Position numbers and translations under genes: made by a program
In this document: in pieces, positions 30,640 to 42,009 of the stretch
How positions within the stretch are numbered: position 1 is the first letter of the stretch
Layout of the letters: every line of letters starts with the position of its first letter
Notes under the pieces: model-generated
The model's database searches: none
What the model saw: only the letters and a program-made list of their open reading frames with translations
What the model was told of the DNA's origin: nothing
Source: Ichthyophis bannanicus
Taxonomy: Eukaryota; Chordata; Amphibia; Gymnophiona; Ichthyophiidae
Assembly: GCA_033557465.1 (NCBI GenBank)
Contig: CM066033.1
Location: 1,305,007,519-1,305,071,518 of the forward strand
DNA: 64,000 bases
Reading direction: 5' to 3'

Positions 30640-31230
30640 AGAAAGCCCAATCACAGAAGACTCAATCTTGCTCTAGATTTAAGCTCACTGGAGTAGCAGT
30701 TCATAACCTGAAAATCCAGTGTTGGTCCAACCATTGTTTTGATATACGATCACCTCTGTGAGGGTTGTCAGGAACGTGATCAATGACACACCATTTCAGA
30801 TCATAAAATTGATGTTAGTATTCAAGACAGTGTGCCACAACCGGGGCAGAGATAGAAGTATTGATCTGAGAGGAGTGTTCACCCAAGTGTACTTTAATCG
30901 ATCTGGTAGTCCTGCCTATTTATTTTAAACCACATGGGCAAAGCAGGAGGTAAACCACAAAATCAGAAAGGCATGTAGTATGCCATTGAGTATGTAGAAT
31001 CACTCCAAATTGAGGATCTTGCCAAATTAAGCCTTCCAAAGTAGTGGCATAGAATTTACATTTGTTACATGGAAAATGGCCAGGATTCTCATGAAAGGGA
31101 GGAGCACGGTCCATATTCATTGTAGAATGAACCACCATGTTCTGAATATTATGCCCATGGGTATAAGCTATTGTTAAAGGTTTGGAGAAACAGTCATGAA
31201 GGCATAGTATGGACCAGTGCTTGTGTAACA
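30640..31230 (-). pseudogene. PLE GIY-YIG endonuclease and linker
   Basis: The minus strand reads PCNKCKFYATTLEG (Cys linker before the nuclease), then DFVVYLLLCPCGLK. An in-frame TAA at 30917-30919 replaces the expected Tyr codon, followed by IGRTTRSIKVHLGEHSSQI and VVAHCLEY. This matches the GIY-YIG core, VVYLLxCPCG-x-x-YIG-x-T. In PLEs the domain cleaves the target to prime reverse transcription. The stop inactivates it. Confidence 0.85.
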
Positions 31231-31764
31231 AGTAACCCCTGAAGCTTTTTGCATAAAAGGTAATAATCCCACAATGTTGTCATTATCCTGGTCAGTAGCA
31301 GAGGAGGAAGATTTTGTCAAAAGCCACTCCCGATGTACATACATAGCACGTTTATAGGTTCTTAAAACAATAGTCTTGGAGTAACCCCGTTCAAATAATC
31401 TATGGCATAATTCAGTTGCATGTTTCTGGAATTCCTGGAATGTGGAACAAATTTGTCTCAGACGTAAAAATTGACCGAATGAAAGGGACCAGGATGGTAA
31501 CAATGGAAGTACAGTAAGTTATTTTGTTGCATCTGCTTCCTGTATAACAATGTTTGTAAGCCTTCAGTAGTCTTATATATCCTCACATCCAGGAATTCAA
31601 TTGACTGTAAGTCGGTATGTGCTGCAAACTTAATATAAGATTTGATGGAGTTCAACCAAACCAAAAAATTGTTTAGAACTTCCATAAAGCCAGTCCATAA
31701 TAATAAAAAAATATATATATATATCTCATCTAAAAACCTCTTTCAAAAAAGTATATACTCTAGA
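31174..31764 (-). pseudogene. PLE reverse transcriptase, C-terminal part
   Basis: Broken minus-strand frames hold a degenerate catalytic block (FLDE where a Y-x-DD is expected) near 31730-31760. After this come MEVLNNFLVWLNSIKSYIKF, IEFLDVRIYKTTEGLQT and a thumb-like region, LCHRLFERGYSK. The remainder of the RT lies beyond the CR1 insertion at 32707-32835. Confidence 0.78.
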
Positions 31765-32706
31765 GGGAGTGGATAACATGGGGAAAGATCTACAAAAGCT
31801 GGAAGAATGGTCTAATACTTGGCAGTTAAGATTTAATGTAAAGATGTGCAGTGTCATGCACTTGGGAAGCAGAAACCCAAGGGAATTGTATGTGATAGGG
31901 GGCGAGAGGTTGGTGTGCACGGACCAAGAGAAGGACCTCGGAGTGATTGTTTCAGAGGATCTCAAGGTGGCGAAACAGTGTGAGAAGGTGGTGGCAAAAG
32001 CCAGAAGGATGCTGGGTTGCATATAGAGAGGAATTACCAGCAGAAAGGACGAGGTACTAATGCCACTGTACAAAGTCGCTGGTGAGGCCTCACTTGGAAT
32101 ATTGTGTTCAGTTTTGGAGACCACATCTCGCAAAGAATATAAAAAGACTGGAAATGGTTCGGAGGAAGGCAACCAAAATGATTTGGAGCCTGTGTCAGAA
32201 GACATATGAGAAGTGACTTGAAGACCTAAATATATACACTCTAGTGGAGAGGAGGGGAGATATGATTCAGACCTTTAAATTCTTAGAGTATTAACGAACA
32301 AACCTCTTCCAAAGATGGGGAAGCTGTAAAACTAGAGGGCATAACATGAAGCTGCAAGGGGGTAAACTGAAAGGCAACGTAAGGAAATACTTTTTCACTG
32401 AAAGGGTGTTAAATGCTTGGAATGCCCTCCCGATGGAAGTGATGGGGCACATACAGTGACGGAATTCAAAGTGGCTTGGGACAGACACAGTGGATCCCTT
32501 TATAGCAACAGGAGAAAATTAAAAATAATCATAACTCTTATCTCAACAAATAGGGGTGATCTACACAGAGTGGTGGGTACACCTCTGAACAAAGGCATGG
32601 GAAGGGTGACCTCCAAGGAGCGGCAGGGGCACCTACTCTTATTGCCTGGCTTGGCAGACTAGATGGACCATACTAGTCTTTACCTGCCATCATAAACTAT
32701 GTTACT
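31765..32706 (+). mobile_element. CR1c, 3' fragment of a second CR1 family, inserted in PLE RT
   Basis: Plus-strand decayed CR1: LEEWSNTWQLRFNVKMCSVMHLG and QEKDLGVIVSEDLKVAKQCE, followed by RT C-terminal remains. The tail has ctttacctgccatcataaac and ttactatga. The tail differs from that of CR1a/b, so this is a separate subfamily. Many stops. Confidence 0.85.
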
Positions 32707-32840
32707 ATGAAACCATTCTGATGGATAGATAGTCTCCTCCAAATCTCCCATATATATATAGTGACAACTGATGGGGCCATCGTCGCCCCCCCCATTGCTA
32801 TCCCGAACATTTGTAAATTGGCCAGCACAGTTTGTTCCAG
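32707..32840 (-). pseudogene. PLE RT fragment upstream of the catalytic motif
   Basis: The minus strand reads LANLQMFGIAMGGAT with MAPS following, in wobbling frame, matching the PLE motif G-x-AMG-x-x-x-AP just before the Y-x-DD block. It shows that CR1c landed between two adjacent RT motifs. Confidence 0.7.
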
Positions 32841-32889
32841 GAGTGCTCTTTAAGCTAAGTTCTATATTTTAAAACATTTGTCTCAAATA

Positions 32890-35561
32890 ACACAGGTACA
32901 CTACCAAAAAACTGCCTCCAGTTTTGCAACTGATTCCTTTAGATTTTGGGGTGCTGAATCCAGGAAAAATAGCCAAAATGTTCCATCACGTCACGTTTTC
33001 TTGCAAAATTAGATTTCTTACCCATATAAGGAATGTTCACATAATTTCTTTTTAGCCGACTGCAGTTTATTTTCTTGGCCCAAAATAGAGGTTGTAATGG
33101 TTAACTAACTAGAAACACTCCCTCATGATATTTTAGAGTGTTTTGTATTCATTTTATACATTAACAGGACAATTGGGAGGCGGGGGGCTAAATCCAGTAC
33201 TCGCGCTGGCGCATGTTCTTTCCTGTTCGCCTCGCCTCGTTCGCGCTCGCTCAAACACGGTGGTTGTGACATGAACGTTCCTGTCAAATTTCAGTTTCTT
33301 GCAAGTTCATTATTACCTTTTGTTTGCTCAGTCGTAATCCAGCTTTATTCCGAAGTGGTTCACTACAGTTGTAGTTTGCAGTGCTGTGTATTTGTGATGG
33401 CTCACAGAGCCAGAGGTTGCGTCAACTCTCCGGACAGTTTTTGTTTTATTTGTGGGGAATATACCGTGAAAAAGCGGCAGAGGAACATTTCTGCATTTAT
33501 TAAAAAAGTATATTTCGCCTATTTCGGTTTAAAGTTAGGCGATCAAGACAAACCGTGGGCTCCTCACAAAGTGTGCAAGACATGTGAGGAAGATCTACGC
33601 TTATGGATGAAAGGTTAAAAACAAGCATTTCGTTTCGGAATACCTATGATGTGGCGTGAACAAAGACCACAGCAGTGACTGCTATTTTTGCTCTTGCATT
33701 GTGAAGGGATACAACTTAAAAAATAAGAACGTAATAAGTTACCCCAACCTTCCCTCAGCAATTAGGCCTATGCCTCATAGCAACGAAGTACCTGTGCCTG
33801 AACCACCAAAATCTTTGGATCATATTTGTGTGGACGGTTCTGATCATGATGAGACTCATCAGATGGCTTTTCCCGATGAGTCCAGTACTTCCGAGTTTGA
33901 AACTGAACCAGATCCGAAACCTGAACTTTTCTCTCAAGCTGAATTGAATGATTTAGTCCGGGATTTAGGACTCCCAAAAGATGCTGCCCAACTGCTAGGT
34001 TCTCGGCTTAAACAGAAAAATCTATTGTCACCAGGAACAACTTTTTATTGGTACCCGCAACCGCGAGACACAATTTTTGAAGTATTTCAGCAAAGAGGAA
34101 GATTTGGTATTTTGCAACGATATATACGGAGTGATGGAAAAGTTTAAACTCAAGTATGATCCTGCTGAATGGCGGCTGTTCATTGATTCGTCAAAAGACA
34201 GCATAAAAGGTGTTCTTCTTCATAATGGCAACACATTCGCTTCAGTTCCTATTGCTCACTCTGTTATTCTCCAAGAAAAATACGAGAATTTGGCCCTGAT
34301 TCTTCAGAAGATTCGTTATGATGAGCATAAGTGGATGATTTGTGGAGACTTTAAAATTCTATCCATGCTATTAGGGCAGCAATCCGGTTTCACCAAATAT
34401 CCCTGCTTCCTTTGCTTGTGGGATAGCTGGGCCCGCGACCTACACTGGGGGAAAAAAGACTGGCCAATTCGGGAGTATTTGAGACCCGGTGAGAAAAATG
34501 TTCTTCATGAGAGCTTGGTACCTCGTGACAAAATTCTATTACCACCTCTCCACATTAAGTTGGGTCTCATTAAGCAATTCATCAAGTCCCTTCCAAAAGA
34601 TGGTGAGTGCTTTCGGTACCTTTGCTCAAAGTTCCCCCGACTTTCTGAAGCAAAGCTAAAAGAAGGAGTGTTTGTTGGCCCTGATATAAGGAAACTCATT
34701 TCAGATGGAGCATTCGCTGAAACGATGTCTGAGAAGGAAAAAGAAGCCTGGGATTCCTTCAAGGATGTTGTTCTCAAATTCTTGGGGAACAGGCGGGATG
34801 AGAACTATAAGGATATTGTTGCCAGGATGCTCAATGCCTTCAAAGAACAAGGCTGTAACATGAGCCTGAAAGTCCATTTCTTGCACTCCCATGTGAACTA
34901 CTTTCCCGAAAACTTGGGGGCGTACAGTGAAGAACAAGGTGAAAGGTTTCACCAGGACATCAAGGACGCAGAGAAGAAGGTACCAAGGAAGATGGAACAC
35001 CACTATGATGGCTGATTTCTGCTGGTTGCTGCTGCGGGAAACCCCAGATGAAAAATACGCCAAGCAGCGCACCAAGAGAAGCATTCGGGTGTTTGTCTTC
35101 ATGTATTGCAATGGTGCGGTTTGTGTTTTCTATTCTTACATACATACCTGTACAACATTTTTTGCACATTTCTTTGCTTTGCTTTGTGTCTAACCTCGCT
35201 CTTATATGCTCAATGTTTGTGCACATGTATGTGGCTGTTTTAAGTGCAGACAATTTTGCTACCATCACAGTGTGTTTTGTTGACATTACTCTATTCTTAT
35301 GTGCTGCCTTGTTACAATTTTCTTTATTCTTATTTGAATAACTACTAAACAATTAGTATAAAGAATTCATCCAAGAAACTTTTATCTCGATCGCACTCAA
35401 TCTGAAACGTTCACCTCAAACTGCTAACCCAATGAAGCAAAACATCTGTACGTGATGGAGCAAATTGGTTACCAGATTTGGATTCAGCACACCAAAAAAC
35501 GTAAAAATCAATCGAAACATTAGAGGCAGTTTAAAAAAAATTTTTTTTAGTGTACCTGTGT
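32890..35561 (+). mobile_element. 2.67-kb TIR DNA transposon of unassigned superfamily
   Basis: Perfect 13-bp inverted ends, acacaggtacact at 32890-32902 and agtgtacctgtgt at 35549-35561. Looser inverted similarity extends about 85 bp inward, with shared aactgcctc and ggtg[tg]gctgaatcca blocks. It sits in the PLE tail; flanks caaata and aattatt leave the target duplication unclear. A CpG-rich patch at 33180-33270 precedes the coding region and may be its promoter. Carries one protein-coding region in broken frames. Confidence 0.82.
33397..35100 (+). pseudogene. Transposon protein of unknown superfamily (possible DDE-type transposase)
   Basis: The ATG at 33397 opens MAHRARGCVN. Near the start are paired Cys motifs, FCFICGEY and CKTCEEDL, then CYFCSCIVKG: a zinc-binding N-terminus. 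After an acidic linker come FSQAELNDLVRDLGLPKDAA, WRLFIDSSKDS, WMICGDFKIL, YPCFLCLWDSWARDLHWGKKDWP, LLPPLHIKLGLIKQF, and LHSHVNYFPENLG with SEEQGERFHQD. I recognise this as a protein family recurring in many animal genomes as multicopy uncharacterised genes. The Asp, Asp, Cys-x2-Cys, His, Glu spacing resembles hAT/CMC-like DDE cores, but that is inference. Breaks: TAA at 33616, frameshifts near 33650, 34080 and 34975. Confidence 0.75.
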
Positions 35562-35739
35562 AATTATTAAAAGGGAGGGCCTGTTACAGGGGAGAGGAGT
35601 AATCCTCCCTAGACAGTCCATCCGACACACAAAAATTGATGATAATAATTCTTTAATTATCTGCCCTTTGGTTAGGTGGACTTTGATGATCAGTTGACTA
35701 TAATCAGCAGACATTCTGCAGTCATTAATATCTAAGGAC

Positions 35740-36148
35740 ATGAACTTTAGGCCTAGACGAACTCAAAGCGTTAATAGGCTCAGCATTCCTTCTAGTTTCA
35801 ATAGATCAAAGCAGATGACATCTAAGAGGGCTTTTTCACTCCTGGCACCAGATTTGTGGAATTCTCTCTCTGAAGACTTAAGAGCACAGAGTGACCTTAA
35901 GGACTTCCGTAAGTCCCTCAAGTCTCACCTGTTTATAGAAACTTATGGACAATCAGTTTGATTTTAATTAACATTACTTGATATGGTATGAATTGTTCCT
36001 CTTATTTAATTCTATTATATGGCATTGTATTGTAATGTATTTTATTTGTCTTCCCTTACTCATAACATGTAAACCCTTTGTCTTGTCAACCACTTTGATT
36101 CAAGGATAAGGTGGTATACAAAACTGGATGGATAGATAAATAAATAAT
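35740..36148 (+). mobile_element. L2-type LINE 3' end
   Basis: 35740-35961 encodes the last part of an L2-like ORF2, RAFSLLAPDLWNSLSEDLRA and FRKSLKSHLFIET, which is the usual C-terminal signature. A 3' UTR follows, ending in ggtggtatacaaaa and a gataaataaataa tail. 5'-truncated. Confidence 0.82.
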
Positions 36149-36374
36149 GGTAGCCACTTTTGAGTTTTTTGAGTTTTGTTAGATGTGTGAAACAGCATAA
36201 AGTGGTGTACCCCACCAAAACAGTAAACATTCTATGATAATCCAGAGGTGAAGAATAAAAGAAATCTAAAAGGGCTAAGAGGAGCGTACATCTAAATCAT
36301 AGCAGCCATTAAGAATCTCTTTATTTCTTCATTTGACTCCCCTGCCCATCAGTCCTTTTTAATAATTTTTAAGT

Positions 36375-36440
36375 CTTTTTTTTCAGGATGGAGGATTAAG
36401 TGACTTGCCCAAGGCCACAAGAACTGCCAGTGTGATTTGT
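36375..36440 (-). repeat. CORE/tRNA-type SINE fragment
   Basis: The block aagtgacttgcccaaggcca matches the same element at 57.05, 61.94 and 63.79 kb. Confidence 0.55.
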
Positions 36441-37410
36441 ATGGTTTTATCAATGTTTTATGTCCATAGACACACTTACTGCAGGATAACATCACCTTTA
36501 TCCTTTCTGATTCTGTTAAATAGCTCTTTACTAGGCAAGCAAGCTATTGCATGTCCAGTCGATGCTGGACATGACTTTAATTTGTGTTTTAATGGAGTGC
36601 CTTCAAGTGAAACAGTCGCAACAAATAACTTTTTGACTTTGAAGGGTTTGGAAATTTTCTAAGTGCTCATAGAATGGAGGGCTATATTTGCTCAAACAAG
36701 GAATGAATCTTAAGCCTTGAACCTTCAGTCCCTTGGTTGTCTGCCCACTGGTAGAGGGCTAAGAGAATATGTAACCTGCATAGAAAGAACAAGGGGATCA
36801 CATGGAACCCAAAATAAAATGACAGTGAAATACAGTCAAGTGAATAGTGGAACATCAAAAACCTTAATTAAAAAAAAATCTTGAAAGATGAATCTTTACT
36901 ATGGTGGCTCATTTGCTTGGAGAAAATTTTGCTTCTGTTTGTTACATTGCCTACAAATCCAATATAGAATTCAGTCATTCAATCCAGCCGCCTTCACTTT
37001 GACTTTCACTTTTCTTGTTTAATATGTTTCTTATTAATCTTGTTACTGTTTTATCCACAAAGATACTAATTTCTTTGACAATGCTTAACAGTTCATTTTT
37101 CCTCCTACCAAACCCCTCAAGTCCACAAGCTGCACATTCTCCAGTCTACTTGAGAAACCTCCTCAAACACTGGAATGGACCTCTCACCAGACCGATACCC
37201 CACCACTTTTATTGCCATGCATAACATCTACGTGTAAAGACTTGATGACTTTTGCTACAGTCTAGCTTAGCTGACCACCTCTCTGTAAGATTTTTCCCAT
37301 CCCCTGGACGACTTCTCCAGTATAGTCTAGAAAGACCTCTGTTGCATATTCAATCCTATAAGCTGCTGCCTCTTTACCTTTTTTTGTTTATCTCGTTAGG
37401 ATTGCCATTC
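36441..37410. other. No gene recognised
   Basis: About 1 kb of AT-rich sequence with only short frames and no recognised repeat family. Confidence 0.5.
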
Positions 37411-37412
37411 CT

Positions 37413-37648
37413 AAGAACATAAGATATGCTATACTGGGTCAGACCAAGGTCCATCAAGTCCAGTGTCCTGTTTCCAACAGTGGCCAATGTAGTTCACAAG
37501 TACGTAGCTGTTTCCCCAAAAGACACAGATTCTACAATGCTTGTATTGGGGCAAGCAGTGGAATTCCTGAGTCCCCTTTAATAATGGTTTATGGACCTTT
37601 TCTCCAGGAACTTGTCCAAACCTTTTTTAAACCCGGCCATACTAACAG
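37413..37648 (-). mobile_element. CR1 3' tail fragment
   Basis: The minus-strand end of CR1 with tactgggtcagaccaaggtc and agaacataag. It includes the last ORF2 codons, corresponding to FKKGLDKFLE, at the right. Confidence 0.88.
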
Positions 37649-37649
37649 A

Positions 37650-40600
37650 ATGCATTGTACTCCTAATAATGGCCAGTGGTCACCCATTTTATAACCCTCC
37701 ATGACCTGGACATCCTAATGATCACAGACACATGGCTATCTGACTGTGACAATGTCCTTCTCAACCAGCTGTTACCCCCCAAGTTCTCACTTCACACCTG
37801 CCACAGAGCCAACCAGAGAGGGGGGGAGCACTCATCCTTGCAAAATCTGAACTACATTTCCAACTGAGCAATGCCACCAGCACAACCCACTTAGACACAA
37901 TCACCATAGCGACCAACCATTGCACAATCAATCTACTCTACAGAGCACCAGTATCATCACCAGATGACCTCTCAACAATAATTGACCTCGCCTGCAACAT
38001 AAATAATCCTCGATCCACGAACTGGCTGCTAGGTGACTTCAACTTACCTACTCTACAAGATACCCAAGCCACAGCCTTCCTCAAAGCTCTTGACGAGCTG
38101 GGATACAAACAGCTAGTCAAGGCACCCACACACATGAAAGGAAACAAATTGGATCTGATCTTTGCCCCACAAACAGTGGAGGAAGCAACCCAGGATCTCG
38201 CGATATCTATAACACCAGTACCCTGGTCCGACCACAGCCTGATTAGATTCCAAATACCCACCCTCCATCACAACCAGAACACCAACAGAGCTACCGCCTT
38301 CCCCAAAATACCAGTGAGACGATTTCGACCCTTTGTCAAAGGGGAAATACTTGAGAAAGTCCTTCCACTCCTCAACGAGACAGCCCCTGGTCTAGACGAA
38401 ATGATTTCTAACTGGGACAACTGCCTCAAATCCATCTTTCAGCCCCCAGCCACGAACAAAGAGCCAAGGAGACGAGAGCATGCAGCATGGTACTCCAAAG
38501 AACTGCGATCATCACTCCTCCACCTGCGCAAGCTTGAGAGACGATGGCGCCGGTCATGCTCCACCGAAGCGCACAGTGCATATAGCTCTCACCTAAAAAA
38601 GCATCGTGAAGAAATATCGGAGAGTAGGAAGCAATTCATACAGACCTCCTGAAGCGCTCAATAAATAAGCCACACGACCTCTTCAATATAGTAAAGACAC
38701 TAGCAAGAGAACCAGCACCAGACCAACCAAACATGCCGCAACCACAGGCCTATGCTGACTGACTACAATCAAAAATGCTCCAGACTGACAAGCACAAGCC
38801 CCACAAGCCACACCCCTCTACACAAGCCGCCACAACCATCACCACTGACCAAATTCAACACCATATCAAACAAAGAGATCGAAGACACCATTGCCTCCAT
38901 CAAAACCACCACTGCACCTAATGACCCCTGTCCAGCGTCCTGGATAAGAGAACTTTGCTGTGATCTAAGCCAGTTCCTGAACAAAATCCTGGAACAATCA
39001 TTCTCAACGGGATCCTTCCCACAAAGGTTAAAGCACACCTCCATCAGGCCGCTACTAAAAAGCAACAAACTGGACCCACTAAAAGTTGAATCCTATAGAC
39101 CGATTTCAAGCATCCCACTGCTTGCCAAAATAATTGAAAAGGTAGTCCAAAGCCAAATCCAACAACACATTGAAACTGAAGCCCCTCTGGATCCGTCCCA
39201 ACACGGCTTCAGGGAAGCACAAGGCGTTGAAACCCTCCTCACCACCCTCTTCAATACCATAATCTCTGGAATCGATAACTTTCGACAAGGATTTGTTCTT
39301 ATCTTCATGGACATCGCAGCAGCATTTGACTCCGTGAGCCATGAGATACTAATGAAACGTCTCGAGGAAAAGGGAATACAAGGCACAGCCCTAAACTGGT
39401 GCAAATCCTACCTGTCCAACAGGTGGCAACACGTGAGGACTGGCACCACAACCTCTGAACCATTTCTACAAAAACAGGGCGTGCCACAGTGGTCCTCGCT
39501 ATCGGCATTAATGTTTAACATATACATGCAGCCCATCTGTGCTCTGATCAGATCTTTCAACATCGCCTGCCTAGCATACGCAGACGATATTCTGCTATAC
39601 ATGCCATTTGCAACGGACCAGCCAGATTTCTCCCCACTAACAAGCTGTTTCGACGCAGTTGCGGACTGGCTCCATACGCAAAACCTTCGAATCAACCACA
39701 ACAAGACAGGTTCTTCATTACGAGGAACCAAGACTTCACTCCCCCACTCATTAAAAGTGAAGAACGCAGAGCTGATAGCCAAACCCACAATCCGCTATCT
39801 AGGTATTACCCTGGACTAACGATTGGACATGAAAACCCACATAAACACTGTAAAGACAATATACCACAAAATACGAACACTACGGCACCTACGGCCACTA
39901 CTTGACCCCACCGACTTTCGAACAATATACCAAGCCCTAGTAATCCCATACTTCGATTACGCTAACGTAATCCTATATGGACTCCCACAAGCAGCGCTAA
40001 AACCACTCCAGCTTGCAATGAATGCAGCCGCAAGAGTTCTATACGGAGCATCAAGGATGGACCACATCACACCAATCCTGAAGAAACTCCACTGGTTACC
40101 TATACACGCCAAACTGCACTACAAGATCTTAGTTATGACCTTCAAAGCCTTAAACAAGCAGCCTCCCACATCCATCACTGAGTTGATCCACCTCACACCC
40201 CCTAACAGAAACAGAAGGTCCACAGCGGTGAACACCCTGATAACCCCAAAAGAGACAATGAAATGCACAAAGTCAATATCTAACAGGGCCTTCATGATCT
40301 ACGCTCCTAGAGCTTGGAATGCCCGCCCCACAGACATGCGAGTCATCACTGACCTGACTCAATTCAGGAAGGCACTGAAGCATCACCTGTTCATAAGACA
40401 CTGCCCAGAAACTAGCTGTAGAAATCCAGACAACAAACACACTCAACAGCCACCACCATCCCCCAATAACACACCCAGCACGAAAAAGGGCAGCCAGCCC
40501 AACTTATCCAGCCACGAATAGACTATAGTTGGAATGTATAGTCATTAATGTAAATCTGTAGAAAGCTACCCCAGTTATATCCAAATTTTAGCTCCCGTTT

Positions 40601-40709
40601 ACTGTAATTACAATGCAGTCCGACTGCATTGTATGAGGTTCTGTTAAATGTACACCGCACTGATATGAATAGCGCGGTATAGAAGAGATGTTAAATAAAT
40701 AATAGAGCA
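37650..40709 (+). mobile_element. L2-type LINE, ORF2 nearly complete
   Basis: Covers endonuclease, RT, C-terminal region and a 3' UTR ending in gcggtatagaa with a ttaaataaataa tail. The 5' part is truncated within the endonuclease. Confidence 0.88.
37676..40521 (+). pseudogene. L2 ORF2: endonuclease-reverse transcriptase
   Basis: Endonuclease motifs: LDILMITDTWLS, NWLLGDFNLPT near 38020 and PWSDHSLIRF near 38220. RT: VESYRPISSIPLLAKIIEKV, HGFREAQG, FMDIAAAFDSVSHEIL (motif A, two Asp), GVPQWSSLSALMFN (usual GVPQGS has Trp for Gly), and AYADDILLY (catalytic). The C-terminal region at 39823-40521 has LHWLPIHAKLHYKI, NRAFMIYAPRAWNARP and FRKALKHHLF. Breaks: frameshifts in the endonuclease near 37850 and in the linker at 38650-38760, and an in-frame TAA at 39817-39819. 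High residual identity to L2 consensus features suggests moderate age. Confidence 0.88.
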
Positions 40710-40836
40710 ATGGGCTGAGAACCAGAGAAGCTAAATTCAAATCCCACTGCCACTCCTTGTGATCTTGGGCAAATCAATTAATCCGTCATTGCCTCAGATG
40801 CAAACCTAGACTATGAACCCTATGTGCATGGGTATA
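40710..40836 (+). repeat. CORE/MIR-like SINE
   Basis: Contains gctgagaaccagagaagc, a B-box-like ttcaaatccc, and the core cttgtgatcttgggcaaatc, typical of MIR-type SINEs. It directly follows the L2 tail. Confidence 0.7.
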
Positions 40837-40889
40837 GTTTGGGGGAAAGGTGATAGGGGCATTCCCCCCCCCCCCCAATGAGTTGCCTC

Positions 40890-41250
40890 GATGATGGCTA
40901 TGATGCTTGTCTGCCCTCTTGGATCTGATTTCCTGCTGACAGATAGAAGGGGACTTTGCCGCAATTGTGGCCATCTCCTTCTCTTCAGTCTGTGGGAGAT
41001 CGGATCCCTGTGGGCAGATAAGCTATGTGGCTATCATTGCAGCAGTTTGTTTGAGGGGGAGCAAATGCTTGCAGGCAGAAGAGAAGGGGATTGTGGCAAA
41101 GTCCCCTTCTCTTCTGCCCTCCAGGAGATCGGATCAGATCCCCCACAGGCAGAAGAGAAGCGGCAGCCCAGAGACAAGCAGTCTGCCTATGGAGATACAA
41201 TCCCCACGGGCAGAAGAGAAGAGGGAGGCCTGGTGGCCTGCGGCACAATA
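40890..41250. repeat. Degenerate repeats with a 17-bp-arm hairpin
   Basis: The phrase ggcagaagagaag recurs at 41074, 41150 and 41209. A perfect inverted pair, ggcagaagagaagggga at 41074-41090 and tccccttctcttctgcc at 41102-41118, forms a hairpin with an 11-nt loop. Frames here are not credible genes. Confidence 0.7.
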
Positions 41251-41499
41251 GGCTGTGCGTGTGTGTGTGTGTAGGGGGCAGGAGTTCCGATGAGGTAGAT
41301 AAGGCAGGGACAATTTAAAGGGGCAGGGGGCCTATTTAGAAAAGGAGAATGGGGAGGTTTTAGGGCAGGGGATGGGAGTGCTAGGATGGTTTGTGAAGTG
41401 GGGTAGTCTGGAAGGGTAACACAGGAGGGGAGCCAGCAGGAGAGAGGTTGGAGGCAGAGGGAAGAGTGCAAGGTGTTGCCAAAAGGTGCCTTCCCCTCC

Positions 41500-41910
41500 T
41501 CCAGAACACACACAAGAGCTCCACCCCCACACCATAAACACAGGCATCCCATCTCTGTGCAACAGATACGCGCACACAAACACATGGGCACCTTGCTTCT
41601 GCACCATACACACACAGGCACCTCCCTCTGTACTGCACCATGCACGGACACACAAACACATGCACCCCACCTCCACATGACAGACATGCACACACACACA
41701 GGCATCCACCTCTGCACGACAGACACGTGCATATAGGCACCCTCCCTCTGCACGAAAGACACGAATGCGTGCACCATACACACATAGGCACCTCACCTTT
41801 GTGCCACATACATATGTGCCCCACCCACACAGACACCTACCACATCTCCTCCCACTCACAGACAGGCACACCACAGTTGTACCACCCACACATACAGACA
41901 CTTAACAACA
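41500..41910. repeat. CA-rich degenerate minisatellite
   Basis: About 50-60-bp imperfect units built from acacacaggcacc and ctctgcac phrases. Long open frames on both strands encode Cys/Val/Met or His/Thr-rich low-complexity strings and are artefacts. Confidence 0.85.
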
Positions 41911-42009
41911 GTTATAGCTTCAAATATCTGCATTTCTGTCTAAGGTGGTATACAGATGGTATAGGAACTCTGGTGCTGGTCTCATGAGACTTGAGAACAT
42001 GAGACCAGC

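Larger units (their letters stand above)
30192..35692 (-). mobile_element. Penelope-like element (PLE) with inverted tails, interrupted twice
   Basis: The coding body is on the minus strand. A roughly 185-bp tail at 30192-30377 is repeated in inverted orientation at about 32845-32889 plus 35562-35692. Shared blocks are catttgtctcaa, gggcctgttacaggggagag and tttggttaggtgga. Inverted or tandem terminal segments are a known PLE feature. The body holds an RT remnant and a GIY-YIG remnant. A CR1 fragment (about 31765-32706) sits in the RT, and a TIR transposon (32890-35561) sits in the right-hand tail. Confidence 0.82.

Noticed and set aside
41187..41901. Long Cys/Val-rich and His/Thr-rich frames on both strands
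   Set aside because: They come from a CA-rich minisatellite; both strands and several frames are equally open.
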